Assembly: GCA_015227615.1 (NCBI GenBank)
Contig: JAALGZ010000028.1
Location: forward strand, 124,001-188,000
Reading direction: 5' to 3'
DNA: 64,000 bases
From: Labyrinthula sp. Ha
Taxonomy: Eukaryota; Sar; Bigyra; Labyrinthulida; Labyrinthulaceae
Shown: positions 1 through 12,520 of the stretch, one piece after another
How positions within the stretch are numbered: the stretch's first letter is position 1
Layout of the letters: each line of letters starts with the position of its first letter
Notes under the pieces: model-generated
Database searches by the model: none
Told to the model about the DNA's origin: nothing
Seen by the model: only the letters and a program-made list of their open reading frames with translations
Position numbers and translations under genes: made by a program

Positions 1-3000
1 AATGCTTTATGTTTCAGCGGTGCCGAGTAAATAACTGTATCAAACATCTTATCTTTATTAATTGTGACTACAGTCTATTTCTGTTCATATATCTCGAAGT
101 AACAATCTAAAATTAATAAAGTTTCATTCCTTAATTTCATGACGCCACTTCATATGTGAAACACCAAACCTTGCAAATTATGTTCACATAGTATTGGGCC
201 TATTGAATTTCTCTTGTATAATGAAAAAACTAGTCTAAATAGTTCAATCAAAACAACTATCTAGTTTACTAAAAAATGATAAATGCAGAGGACGTGAAGA
301 AAATTGAGTTTCTTAAATTTTAATGGTATATCGATTGAATCATATTCAATAGAAAAAATTATCCAGGAAAGAAGAACACTATAACTCTAATTTTTTATTT
401 AACTCTATATTGAATGAAAAGAAGAAACTAGCTAGTATATAAGAACCTAATAGAAACTATTATACCCAAATCTCTTCTATATGTCAAATCACGTCTAATA
501 CGATGCTTTTAGCAATTAAAACAAACAAAAATACTAACTAATACAAGAACTAAGCCAAATATTAATAATCTATTTTAAGGAAGTTATGTATTTCTTGGAT
601 GTGCATAATCATGCCATAAAACTTTTTTTTACTTTGTATGTCATAAGCTTACCTAACTTAGCAGTAATTGATGTCATAAAGAGCTAATTATTCCACTATA
701 GTTACTTAGGAACTTATCAAAGATTTGATGATATACAAGCATAACATATCGATGGGATCTGATTAAAATCTTAATTGTTTTTACTGAGCAATATATATAT
801 ATACATATATATCGGGTTTGCTTACACTTCTCGACGTTTTTGCAGATTTGTTGAGTTTTAGCGAATCTAAATTACATATATCTATTTATCTTTCTCCCTA
901 CCTGTCTGCCTCTCTAACTATCAATATATATATGCGTGTGTTGCGGTCTTAAATTATAGAGATAATTACACAGAAATTTACACAATATTATATATGTAAA
1001 AATCTATCAAGTTTGACTAAATTAAAAGGGAAAGATCAAGCGACTAGGTAAGCCTGCGAGATTAATCAATGTAGCATGTCATGGAGTGTCGTGAAACTAA
1101 AAACTGGGGAGGTTTTCTAGGGATGGCCTGTCATAATCAATATTATTTTTCTTCATTTGAAATCTTCTTATAAAAAAAATAAGATATAGCATTCTGTTGA
1201 CTAAATTTATACTTTTATCCCTTCAACTATATTTTCTTTTGGAGGGGATATGTTTGGTTTAGCAAAATGTTGAATACATTTGTCATTATTTTTCACAGCA
1301 ACAATTAGAGATTATTCCGAACTTAAACCTCATTGGCTTTGAGAATAATGTAAGTTTAATAGAGAAGTACAATAAGAAACTGCCTTATGTTTATTTAATT
1401 CTCGAAAGCTTGGTTTTTTAGTTTAGCTTTAATTTTTTAATAGGTTTTAGACTAGAAAATCAGCTATGGACATCAGTTCTATTCTCGTTATCATATAACA
1501 CGAGAAATTTTATTGAACAATTGTTTCAGTTACTTATGACATTGCATTATAATTTAAACATTCTCTCAGTTTCAACCAAATAATTTATAATAGTTGTAGT
1601 TTGTCTGTATATTATGGAGTAAACTGCTATGGTCGTTGAAAATAGACTAATATATATGAAAATTTTAATGTATTTGAATGCGACATGTTTCGTAGGGAAT
1701 GTTTTTTAGTAAACTAAACAATAATTTAGCTAAGAAATTAATTTTAAATAATTAATATTTAAAACAGTTCAATTTCCTTTCTTCAAAAGACCGTTTTATA
1801 AAAAGTTATTTTATAAATAAAATCAAACGCTTGCGTAACCTATCTTCCGTTGATAACGTAGAATAATGATAAGGAATCAATTTTAAATACTCAAATTTTA
1901 TTTGCTATGGAACACTTCATCTAATAGATTTTAATTCATATCTCAAAAACTTCACCAGATTCCTTATATCATTGTAACAATGGCTGTCATATTCAGCAAG
2001 AAAATTTGAGATGTTTTGACACTGCATAAACCTTGGTTTAGCTAAGCAGTTTTTCATACGAATACTTAAAGTTCGTGACCATGAATTTAACTTTTCTTCT
2101 GAAGATAAATTTTCTTACTGCGACACAGTTCTTAGTCAAGATACTAGTCTCATAAGAGCCTACAATTCATCCAAAGGTTAGAATTCTAAACACAAAGCCA
2201 ATAGAACCATGTTAGCTTGGAATCGTAAGGTCGAACCTCAAAGCATGTACATAACCTTTTATAATTGATTAGGTCAATTAAGAAACCGTCTAATTTTTAA
2301 GGCCTAGTTGGTATGGTTAATTCAAATGTTAATAACCCAAGATACACTTAAGTTTAATATATTCTTCCTTTTGAATTGTTCTATAAAGGGTCAATGGGTA
2401 GCCAGATTACTTCTGTTTCTATAACGCCTTATAAACTTACGTAGTCCCTTTATTCCGCTATGAAACATTGTATTTTATGTTTTTAAAAATGTTTCAACTT
2501 AAATTCTTCTTGAGGTATTACCCCGATTATTTTATAATTCTACAAGTAAATTAGTTCATCTGATTATGTCCTGATGCCGCATTGGAGGAGAAATACGTGA
2601 GTAATAAAGATATTCTTCTGCCTGCATCCCCCGGCTCTAAATAAGTTAATTAATTTTTAGATTTATACTCCATGTTTGCGTCCTGAAAATCAATAAAATC
2701 ATTCGGATCTGAGGTTTACATTTTTAATATACTGCCTGTACCCGGAAATCAAGAAATATTGTATCATTTTCGTAATTTGCTTACTCTCCCTAATACATAC
2801 GTTACACGTTTAATCCTGGAAGCAATAAAGAATCATATATTCACAATAGAAATATTAACATAATATATATGGAAACCAATGTAGTTAACTTTACCTTGGA
2901 AATACTTGTATCATTAAATGAAGTAATTGGCTTGTTGTGTCATGCCTAGAATTCATATCATTATTTGATGGCAATCTCAGAGAATATTTCTATACAACCT

Positions 3001-5400
3001 ATTGTTTGGGCCCCTAAAACTTTCTACCTAGCGAGCTCTGCTCTTATCAAGCAACAAATATTTTATACATTTATTTCTCAATAGATTATTGTTACCCTGT
3101 GATATATTAGTAGAAGATACACCGTTAAAGGATATTAATTATGCCTAGAATAAAGGAGGTTACGCCAATAGTCAAGAACATCGGCTACAATCATCAGAAC
3201 TTGTGCAAGACGAATAATCATAGGGGAATAGGACCACAAAATCATTATAGCTTCAAACATATTACAGATATAGTAGGTATGACTATATAAATAAGTTTTC
3301 TAGTACACTAGAATCAACTTGAGAGATATTGAGATTCAAATTCCCTGCTTTAAGGGAACTGAGCCATATCTACATAGCCTTTGACTAGATACTACTTCTA
3401 ACTTCGATGCTAACAGAAATTAGTCTCGGCCTCTTTGAAAAGGCTTCAGTTTGGTATGTGTTCTTCTATTTTGAGTTGTACAGTAAGAGGGGTGGGTTGG
3501 GCTGTTATGAAATGTATAGCCCTGTACAAAGTTGAGAATTGTCAATAATACTATCGTTAAAATAATCAGCTCTTGTTTCTGTATAGTACAGTTGTATCCT
3601 GCAGAGAAACCTATATTGAGCTTGTAAATGTATCCTCATCATTATTTGATGAAGCTTACTTTTTGATACTGAAATTACTTATCGAAGCACTAAGCAAGCT
3701 TAATAATTGCTCGGAATAAAAATGATTCAAAGGGAATGTTCTAATTCTATATTTTCTAAATTCTGCTTTCGTTTCTATTTTAATTACAAATTTAAATTTA
3801 GCCTATATAGTAGCTGTAAGAAATTAGACACTTATTTGGAGAGATGTTTAACGGAATGTCTCCCATCTTCTCACGAGAAAACCCTTCTGTAAAGACTCTC
3901 TAACGATATATTTATTTTCTCGTTGAAAACGTCCACTTTGAAGTGGTATTAAGAACCCAAGTCAAATATCACTATTCCTGAAAAAAGAGCATCTTGCCAA
4001 CACGTAACATGATCAGCCAAGTGTCTATCCGGGTCTATACCCTTAACCGAATGTAAGATATGTATCCTTATTTCCGTGAAATATAACAATCTCGTAGAAT
4101 TGATGAAGGAGTTCTAAGCGGTACGGTCATTTTATTGTCATTCCTAGAATTGTTCCAATAACTTGGTGTCACTTACAAAAAGTGATACATTGCCCTTAAC
4201 GATTACCCTTGAAATTATAACCCGAGAACATTCTTCGGTAACGTGAGAGACACTTTGTGGTTATTTTTTATTTGCGAAGTCTCAGCTTAAGACAAAGAAT
4301 AAAATATCTGAAAATAAGAGAATACAATCTATCACGGGGATTGATAGCGGGTTATAATGGGACATTAACTTAGAGACCAAATCTAATACAGAATTCTGCA
4401 AGAATGAATTAGAGTTGTGAGGCTAAGTGAGCTCTTTCGATATTTGACACAAATAGCTAAGCAATATTTGGAATTTCCCATGAGACTTCTACACATCGTA
4501 ACTGCAAGCTCAGGAAATAATTAGAAAACATCGAATTGAAATGATGCTTTCAAAAAGGATCCCAGCGAGTTGTATCTTCGCCTCATACCACATGGTTAAT
4601 TAGTGCAAAACTTATTTATTATATACTTTAGCAGCATAAACGAGGGTTCCAATGACCTTCCAGTCGACGATATTTTCTGGATCCTATTCCTGTACACTTT
4701 TGATCGATTACTGTACCGCCAGTGGCTTTGTATCAGATGCTGCTACGTGATAAGGAATGCTAGAAGTTATGGAACTTGTTCTTACTTTGATATTAATATC
4801 TAGTCCTTTCTAACACCATCTTATTTTCAAGTCTGAAGGGATAACCTACAGGACATGAAGAATAAAGACTTATTAACCTTCATAAATTCTGCTTTCTTCA
4901 AAAAGTATTTATTATTCTTAATAGATAAACTTTTCTTAAAAATATCTTATCAAATTTTAACCTAACAATAGTTTGACCCTTTTTTCAATTCAATACTGAT
5001 GAATTTTAATGAGCTCTACATAGCTCGTGATGTGCTGGTATTTATACCAGGATAATTCATTTAACTCGGTTTCGAATTCACTTCAGAAGAGTTAGAGGTA
5101 CCGTTAATAGACTTATCTCCATGTATTGTTGGTAACACTATTGGTACACAATGAATTAATCCAAAATGATTTAAAATAATACACAGCATCGCGAGGGTTA
5201 TTGTGCTAGATTAACAAAAAAAGAGAAATGTCTTAAAGCTTAAGTATACTGTGAAGCTAAGTAACTATATCATGTTGAATATCTTGGAGAGCATATTCAA
5301 GAATATTAAACTAGAAAACAAACGTTACTATGGATAAAAGTGGATATGTTTCTTTTTAAAAGAATCTTCGAAATTTCAACTGGGCAAAAAAAAATCCGAA
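1..5400. other. Long AT-rich stretch without a recognisable gene
   Basis: I see no supportable gene here. Open frames are short (66 codons or fewer) and match no family I know. There is a TA-rich run at about 787-812 and a short inverted repeat CTGGTA/TACCAG at 5035-5050. The base composition matches the other intergenic stretches. It may hold decayed sequence beyond recognition, but I cannot show that. Confidence 0.5.
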
Positions 5401-5966
5401 TACTTCCGTAACATTTTTATGTTTGCGATGTTCAGTGACGTCACTTAGCCTTACTAGAATTAGTAAGTGGTTCTTTGCGTTCTAGTTTTTGTTTCATATT
5501 CTATTATTAAGTGATATTGGCTAGAATAAATATTTCTCAATATAATGCAGTATATATCTTCTGACACCCAGTCATTACTTATTAAGTAATTCTATGAAAA
5601 TACTTCTGATAATCATGTTAAAAGAGTTAGTTCAGAATTAGGTTAACCATTGCCTCTATAGTAAGTTTTATGATACTTATACTTTACTTCTCATTTAACT
5701 CTATTACAATCATTCTATCTGAGCCCTGTTCCATTTTCAGTCCCAACTCACAAGAATATCTTAAACAATGATAACGGAACAATGAAGTATTTAGAGAAAA
5801 TTACCCTACAAATTCGTGTTATTCTTCTAACGTTAGGTTTTTTGTTTTCCTGTCAGTACAACTGCACCCAGAACAGAAAATGTAAGTTATGGAACCAACT
5901 TTCGTTGGGCAATTGTACAAACCAGTCAGCAAGAATAATTGTATGAGCTCTATTCAAACCGGAAAG

Positions 5967-6050
5967 TCAGGAATAAAAAGCTATTTTTGGGACAACTTTC
6001 TTTATTTCGTCAACTTACTTGAGAATTATTGTTTTGCCAGAGAGTGGTCA
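5967..6050 (+). promoter_or_regulatory. Shared upstream block of 7TM genes (copy 1)
   Basis: GGGACAA at 5989, TTTCGTC at 6005 and TTGCCAGA at 6034 recur before the 7TM genes at 14839 and 34449. Spacing from the first motif is 16 and 45-46 bases in all three. GGGACAA lies 116 bases before the ATG. An A/T-rich AATAAAAAG just upstream may act as a weak TATA. Core-promoter or 5'UTR function is inferred from the fixed spacing. Confidence 0.6.
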
Positions 6051-6104
6051 TGACTAATCTAAACTTTAGAAACAAATACTTGGATAACAATAAAATACTT
6101 CAAG

Positions 6105-7190
6105 ATGAATATTTCAAGTGACTGTGATCCACCTTTTATCTTAGACAAAGACAAGGATTGTACTATAACTGTATATGAGTTTTATGAACCATTTACATAC
6201 TACTTGAAACAAGTAAATACAATACTGGACCTGCTAATTTTGTTTGGATTACTCGGAATCTTAATTTCTTTTCTTAGAGTTAATAAAAATCATTGGAATA
6301 AAAACAAAAGACTATCAACGGGACCAGATGAGGCGAAGAAGAAGTTCTTTTTCAAGTATAACTTGTTGACAATTCTATTCTTGTTGATTGGAGCAATTTT
6401 TCATCTACATTTAGCCTACAACAACTTTATTTATGCACGTGATTTTAATAGTGATCTTGCAAAACAGACTTCCCTGAGCATAGTCTATATGTCTATCTTT
6501 TTCCATGGTGGAGTATTTACGCTTCTTCCAATATTAAAGGAACTTCTGGGTCTAACTAAATTATCCTCAAGATACCAATCTGTTCAATCTGTTGCTTTAT
6601 CTCTATCTCTTGTAATAACCGTTCCTTTTTTTTTCGCTATGCCATATTTTGTTTACTTTGAAGAACTTGATTTTTCCACTTTTAAAATTATATGTTATTC
6701 TCATGGTATAATTAATTCATTATTATTGGGAATAGTTCTCTATTATACTGTTAATATTGTCGTAGATGGAATTCAAATTCTAATTGGTCAATATATAAGA
6801 GAAAAAAGAAAAACCAAAGATGTGAACAAACTTTATACCTTTAAGGTAAAATTAAAACTTTTTAAAGCAGCACTTACATTTCATATAGTTTTTCTTACTT
6901 TAATATCTTTACCAAACCTATTCTCAAGTATAAATACAAATAGAGTGTTACTATTGTTGGATTCTGTTTACCTAGCAATCATTCCACTGGAGTTGTTACC
7001 TTCCATTTTTCTGTATAGTAGATTTATACTACCAGGTTCGGAAAGCTGTTTTACATTTGATCCTGAAAAGTATAAAGCATCTTCAAGTATTCGAAGAACT
7101 GAAACTAATCAAGGATACTCTCAAGATACTGAAAGAAATAGACAAATTATTTTGCAACAAGGTGAACCTAGAATAGGTACCCCGGTATAG
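6105..7190 (+). CDS. Seven-transmembrane receptor-like protein, family member 1
   Basis: This intact 361-residue single-exon gene has no recognised family name. A short N-terminus (1-37) carries C7 and C19 around a PPF...TVYEFYEPF signature and one N-glycosylation sequon (N2). Hydrophobic segments fall at about 39-58, 84-106, 124-145, 163-185, 193-219, 253-273 and 280-307. A polar tail of about 50 residues follows the PGSESCF box. Seven helices with a short cysteine-bearing N-terminus and a polar tail are compatible with a GPCR-like receptor at the plasma membrane, but no rhodopsin-class motif (DRY, NPxxY) is evident, so this is inference. It is about 70% identical by eye to the gene at 14839, its duplicate. 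The ATG at 6105 is supported by the aligned starts of its paralogues. A decayed symporter lies convergently downstream. Confidence 0.9.
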   Translation: MNISSDCDPPFILDKDKDCTITVYEFYEPFTYYLKQVNTILDLLILFGLLGILISFLRVNKNHWNKNKRLSTGPDEAKKKFFFKYNLLTILFLLIGAIFHLHLAYNNFIYARDFNSDLAKQTSLSIVYMSIFFHGGVFTLLPILKELLGLTKLSSRYQSVQSVALSLSLVITVPFFFAMPYFVYFEELDFSTFKIICYSHGIINSLLLGIVLYYTVNIVVDGIQILIGQYIREKRKTKDVNKLYTFKVKLKLFKAALTFHIVFLTLISLPNLFSSINTNRVLLLLDSVYLAIIPLELLPSIFLYSRFILPGSESCFTFDPEKYKASSSIRRTETNQGYSQDTERNRQIILQQGEPRIGTPV

Positions 7191-7260
7191 AAGAAAATGT
7201 GCCAATTTTGTTTATGCACAGGAATTTTAAAGTTTTGAGAGAATATGTAGTTTTTGGCCA
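7191..7260 (+). other. 3' flank conserved with the 14839 gene
   Basis: About 60 bases past the stop are almost identical to the bases after the stop at 15924. Together with the last 20 or so codons this makes a patch of about 95% identity, clearly higher than the rest of the two genes. It may be a conserved 3'UTR element or a gene-conversion tract. Confidence 0.6.
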
Positions 7261-7744
7261 CACTCTCAAGTCTTTGGTAGCTTAGATGAAGATAGACCAC
7301 AAATAGAAAACAATATTTTAGTTAGTTGATATATATAACAATTAATAGTTTTGAAGTTTACAATTATATGAATAGTTTCTCGGAATCTACCTAAAACGCA
7401 AAAAGATGTTATTGTTCATTGCTTGCTGGTACAAATAATAAACTGGGTATTATCATAGATCTGTATCCTTATGAAGTAGATCAATTGTATTTTTCAGTTA
7501 GTAGAGGAAAATGACGCATTGTCAATTTTCTTAGAAGCAGATTTTGGCCTCTAGAGGGGCAACATAAATGGAAGAAAAATATTTCTAGATATTTAGGGTT
7601 TTGAGCTCTGGAGGAAACTAAAGGGAAGTTAATTCCCAGACTTGAGTTTGAAAACTGAGTTTCTAAAGCCTTACCTTTTGTTCTTCAAATAGATTTAACT
7701 CCCGATCTTTCCTTAATCCTGACAGATTCGAGCGTCAAGTGTTC

Positions 7745-8165
7745 ACAAGCAAGCGTTTTAGAAGGAAAGAGAAACGCTCTTATTAAGAAAAATGAAGTAA
7801 CAAAAGAAGCCAGAGAATAAAGATGTTCTCCCAAAGCGCTTCTTCAAAATGTTCATTCAAACGTTGGAGTTTGATTGTTCAGGAGACTCCTGTAGAATCT
7901 ATAGAAAAAGGGAAATCGAGAATAAAAGCTCTATAATATGGGGTATAAAACATATTGGAAAAAAGTACAAGAACTATTTGGAAGAAAATACAGATGCAAA
8001 CCATGTTTTCAACTAAGAAATAACTTTTCATATTTCATCAGAATCTATACTAAGTTATACCCACACATTGTTTTTACTGGATTCTTAAAGAAAGTTCAAA
8101 AGATAAAACCCAGATCAATAAACAAACCATGATCGAACGCATAACTTCTAGTTTTTTTGTTAACT
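7745..8165 (-). pseudogene. Decayed DUR3-like symporter fragment
   Basis: Minus-strand sequence here aligns with the C-terminal third of the intact symporter at 16406-18031, roughly the stretch from FLVGNMVCIC through the last helices. The best block is at about 7930-8020 against 16690-16790, near 80% identical by eye, including ACAGATGC followed by a shared CAACTAAGAA. The frame is destroyed by many substitutions and small indels, and the N-terminal two thirds cannot be recognised. It sits at the same distance and orientation from its 7TM gene as the intact symporter does from the 14839 gene, so it is the dead copy of a segmental duplication. The short plus-strand frame over it is a shadow. 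Confidence 0.7.
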
Positions 8166-8169
8166 TTGT

Positions 8170-11100
8170 TCCATTCTTGGTTCAGGCATGAATCTGTTCA
8201 ATATCTAGTTACAAAGCGTTGATAAGTATTTTATTAGTTTGTTGGTTGCAGCCTGTTATATTTAGAACCACATTTATCCTTGATCTGCTGTATGAATTTT
8301 GAGGTAGGATGTGACTTAGTATGAATGAATACATATGTATGAGATTGGTCGATGAAAGCGGTGAACTTTTCCTTTGATAGCCATATATGATTAACGATAA
8401 GTGAGGAAGTCAGTTGTTTGAGTGCTTTTCATGTTTACAATATCTAAAAATGAGAAACTGTTTCCTTGATTGAAATTAGGATTACGATTCAAGAATCGAG
8501 AAATGGAGCTATGTCAAGAAGTTCCGAGAAACGAGAAGATACCAAGAGCACTCTCGGGCTCTTGACAAGAATCGAAAAGGGATTCAAGAAATAATTCAAG
8601 CTTAAAGACTTTTTGAATTTCCGTTTTTTGGAAATTTCAAAATAAATTGAATTTCTAGAGCCCTTCACAAATAAAAAAAAAATAGTTTGGAAACATCAAA
8701 GACAAGGAGAAATCTGTAGAGCTAGAAAAGGGAATGTATTTTCTCTTATTTTCCTTAAATTATAATAACTGAAGTCCTTGCATGCGCAGAAGGGTTTGAA
8801 ATGTAGTTTTTCTTGAAATCAAGCAGAACTTTCATACCTTTGATGCCTTATTTGAGCTGAAGAGAGATCCTTTCATAATTATTGCTCCGTTATTGTTGAG
8901 AGCTTGTTTAGAAAAAAGATCTAGTCTTACATAAATAGTTTGAAGCTTTATTGCGAAAGGAACCCTCGATAAAACCCAAGTATCAGCAAGAATAACCTAA
9001 ATAATGAATCTGTAGTCACTCTTCTTTATTCTTCACTCTGCTAAGAATCCAATCCACATCGCAAGCCCGTGCTTTTTCTCAAAATTCTATATTGTCGTAT
9101 ATGTTTTCTATGAAGATGTTGACCACTATGACTGAATAATAGTTCAGAAAATGCGCCGCTAGATGGATACAACAAAATTTCTCGTACTCTTGAGGCTAAA
9201 CAAGGAAACTGTGTTCTATTTCACCTTCAATCCTTTAATATATCTTTGTCACATTCCTCGTAAATGATCCTTTTGTCAAATAGTTTCAACCTATCTTCCG
9301 TTGCATTTTCCATTTTCTACTTAATAGGTTTCCTATAAAATAAGTGTACAACATATTTGTGTTTTATTGACCTATTCTCAAACATAGTACTACTGTCCAG
9401 ATTACCAAAGTCTTCCAGCAAGGATTATCTTTCGTCCTCCTCAGCCCCACAACATTCAGCTGCAGCTCTTTTGATATACAAGACACTAAGTCTAGTAAGC
9501 TCACTGGTGAGCTACTTCCTAAATGTTGACTCATATTTTTATAATATAAGCATTGGAACTGTATTTGATGTCAAATGATGATATTCATTTTGACATGAAC
9601 ATATTCTACACTAATTCTCTTTCTTCATTCTGGTTTAGTTTTTGTATTTGTTTTTATTTTCGTGCTTAAGCTCAAATTTGAGATGTTTTTTTGCTTAGTC
9701 CAAAATATTTAAATAAAATGTCACTTTAATTAACTTTGCTAATTTTAAGGCTACTCGTAGTTAATTTGCCCGTAGATATAACTTCACATACCAATAAATA
9801 ATAAGAATATAGTGGCATCACAAAGTAAGAGGTATTTAATTAGATTTAACTTTAGATTAGAAGTGATAACAAGTGATATCAAAAGAAAAAAACATTATTA
9901 TTAAGAATTATATGAAACAAGTTTTCTGAATCAAATTTTAATCTATTTAACTCTTAGAAAGGAGAATAACAGTTTTTTGTTTGAATAAGCCAGAAAATGT
10001 CTCAAATACAAGTTTTGCTAACAAAGAAGTAATTAATCTTTAAAACTCTCAATTGCATCTTTCCGTCTTATATTATGCTTTGATTACAATAATCTTTGTA
10101 ACATTATGGTAAGTTAGTGAATCCTCATTTTCTTAGTTTTTATCCCTGATTAAGTATTCAAAAGTAATGTTAACAATAAGAGTCTTATGTTTCTATTCTA
10201 AGCTCTTCGAAAGTGAACATAAAACATTCGAGACCAAGAATGACATATTTGCTCAATTGGAAGCTCAATCTTGTTCATTATAAAGTTGAGTGTGAAACCA
10301 AGTTAAATTGGACCAATAACTATTGTTGTAGTTAATAGGGAAGCTTTTAAAATTTTATCGAAACCAGCTTGGAGAAATACCAAATTACACATAGCTCAAA
10401 TTAGAAACCATTTTCAAAGATTTTTGTTAATTGGTATTACCCATTCTGCATATTTCAAATTTAAGGGTATTCTTTTTTCTTAGATTATGAGAGTTTGGAA
10501 ATAGCATACATTGTTTGCAAGTCTATACATAATACTTCGATTATTGAAGAGTTTTTTCTAGATCAAAATTCATCCGTTATTACTACTACTGGGATCTGTT
10601 TAAGCTATATGCGAGTAATTCTTGAGGTATAACACGGATTGAAGTTGATAAAGGCAGCGTTTTGCTCCAACATCGCTTTTATTTAAAAAGAATTACAAAA
10701 TCCTCCATGACTTATTTTAGAATTTAAATAATTTCTTTTTTGGTTTTTTTGGGCTACTTAGTACCTAAATTTAGATGATCAGAGCAAAACCGAGGAACTT
10801 TGTATTTTTGAATATGTACATTTTAAGCATTTGACTTTTCTGAGCCGAGTATAGCTCGTTTACAGGCAATCAGAATATGAAATTTGTAAGGTATGGTGTA
10901 TAAAATCTATTTTAGTATTTTTTTTGTCTGATAAGAGTCATATCCTCTATAGAATTGTAGTTCATGGTGCTACAATTGAGTATGAGCTTCATTAAATCTC
11001 TGTAAACATAGTGAGTAAGATCATTAAAATTAACCTGTGTTAGGATTTGAAGTGGATATATATATATATTTTAAATAAGTTGAAAGAATCTTTTTTTTTG

Positions 11101-11925
11101 AAAATGTTTTATTTAATGTGAGGCACTTTATGGGTGAGAATATTACGTTTAAGGAAAATTTTGCAGCAAAAGTTAAGAAAAACTACTGAGCTGCGCGACA
11201 TGAAAAATCGATATTGTAGTTGACTTTAACTGTAAGAACTTAATTCGCTATTAGTTACAATCCACCATGTACAAACCCAACTTCGTTACATATGTTGTAA
11301 GAACCCTAATTGAATTAATTAGATTCTTGAACCTAACCAAAACCCGATTAAAACGTTGTAATTTTGCTCGAATTCAACCGATTATTTTTTACATGTCGAT
11401 TATGAATTCGAATCGCAATGAAGAATATAATAGAAAAAAAAGCAAAACCAACAACAAAAGATAAAAAATGCCTGTTATGACCAAGAAAACCAAGGGAAAA
11501 ACAGAAATCAGACAAAAAGACAAAAAAAAACTATACCAAAACACAGGACCAGAAGAAATATATATATATATATGAAAATTTCTAATGATTGAATGAACGA
11601 CTTTACTATTCCAAAGAAGCCTTGTGATCGATATTTGAAACAATATACCGCTTTCAAATAGTTAATATTTAAGACGGAGGAAACAAAGTCGAATTAAAGC
11701 ATATCCGGACTTATCTAGTGTATTAAAAAATAGGGCTATACATCAAGATCATTATGGATCAAGAACACGATTTTGAAAAAAGTTTGCGAGAGAAATCACA
11801 TTGACTTAGTAACTTGATTTTGGAACAATTTGACTAGTAAGTCTAAACATGAAAAAACAATAAATAAAAAAAGGTAAATCCTTTAACCAAAAACAAGTTT
11901 TAATTTGATAGAAGATTTCAAGTAA
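8170..11925. other. Intergenic stretch, no gene seen
   Basis: I find no supportable coding region. The remaining two thirds of the duplicated symporter would be expected just right of 8165 but cannot be recognised, so it is deleted or too decayed. A short (AT)n run lies at about 11058-11072 and another at 11560-11575. The ORF at 9357-9578 matches nothing I know. Confidence 0.45.
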
Positions 11926-11929
11926 AAGG

Positions 11930-12520
11930 GGATCATGAATATCCAGGAGAAAGTAGGAATCCGAGCAACATATTATGGTACTTTAAGAATGGGAGAATAC
12001 TGTGCACTAGAATGGAGAAAGCAGAGCTGGATAGAAAGCATGAAAATATAAATACTCTTGTTCAAAGAGCACAATTTGGTGCAAATGGAATAAAATTTTT
12101 CATTAAGGATCCCTTTCATGTAAGTTTTTTTAAGAGATATAAAGCACAACTACGTAATCTCATGATAGAAGGATAATCGTACGTCCATCCAGAATAAGCA
12201 GAGCTATTCAAAAAGTTTGTAAATCAAAGAAGAGGTAAAACATGGTTCTCAAATCTGACTTAGAAAACTGTTGCACTTAATGGTTTAAATAAACAAGAAT
12301 TTGTCCACCATAGTTTCAGAAGAACAGCAGTGAGAACTTAGCATGCAAACGGTGCCTCAAATGACCAAATAATGAAGGTGGGGGATAGGCTTCAAGCGCA
12401 GCAGCAGATCATTATGTTCAACAATCAGATCATGAAAAACATATGAGAGCCAAAATGCTAAGTAAATTAGGTTCATAGCCATATCAAAGAGGAAAAAAAA
12501 TAAAGTAATAGCGAGAATAG
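11930..12520 (+). mobile_element. Decayed tyrosine-recombinase element (Crypton- or DIRS-like)
   Basis: Plus-strand translation shows two hallmarks of the tyrosine recombinase catalytic domain in the right order. An L-R-M-G-E box followed by L-E-W lies at 11983-12012 (catalytic arginine I). A H-S-F-R-R-T box followed by H-A-N-G-A-S and D-Q-I-M-K lies at 12309-12375 (the H-x-x-R box). The spacing fits eukaryotic recombinases of Crypton DNA transposons and DIRS/Ngaro elements. No RT or terminal repeat was found nearby, so Crypton is the simpler guess. It is an old broken fossil with several interruptions and is not expected to be active. Confidence 0.65.

Larger units (their letters stand above)
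5450..8170. repeat. Segmental duplication, copy A (partner 14.2-16.9 kb)
   Basis: This block aligns with about 14210-16900 in the same order and orientation: upstream DNA, a plus-strand 7TM gene, its 3' flank, then minus-strand symporter sequence. The upstream parts share the stretch around ATATATCTTCTGA (5550 and 14305), about 0.55 kb before each start codon. The symporter-derived parts begin about 0.55 kb past each 7TM stop and keep nearly the same spacing (offset about 8.76 kb). Divergence is substantial outside the coding region, so the duplication is not recent. Read by eye, not aligned by program. Confidence 0.75.

Noticed and set aside
7938-8132. 64-codon plus-strand frame
   Set aside because: It is antisense to the decayed symporter fragment and is explained as a shadow.
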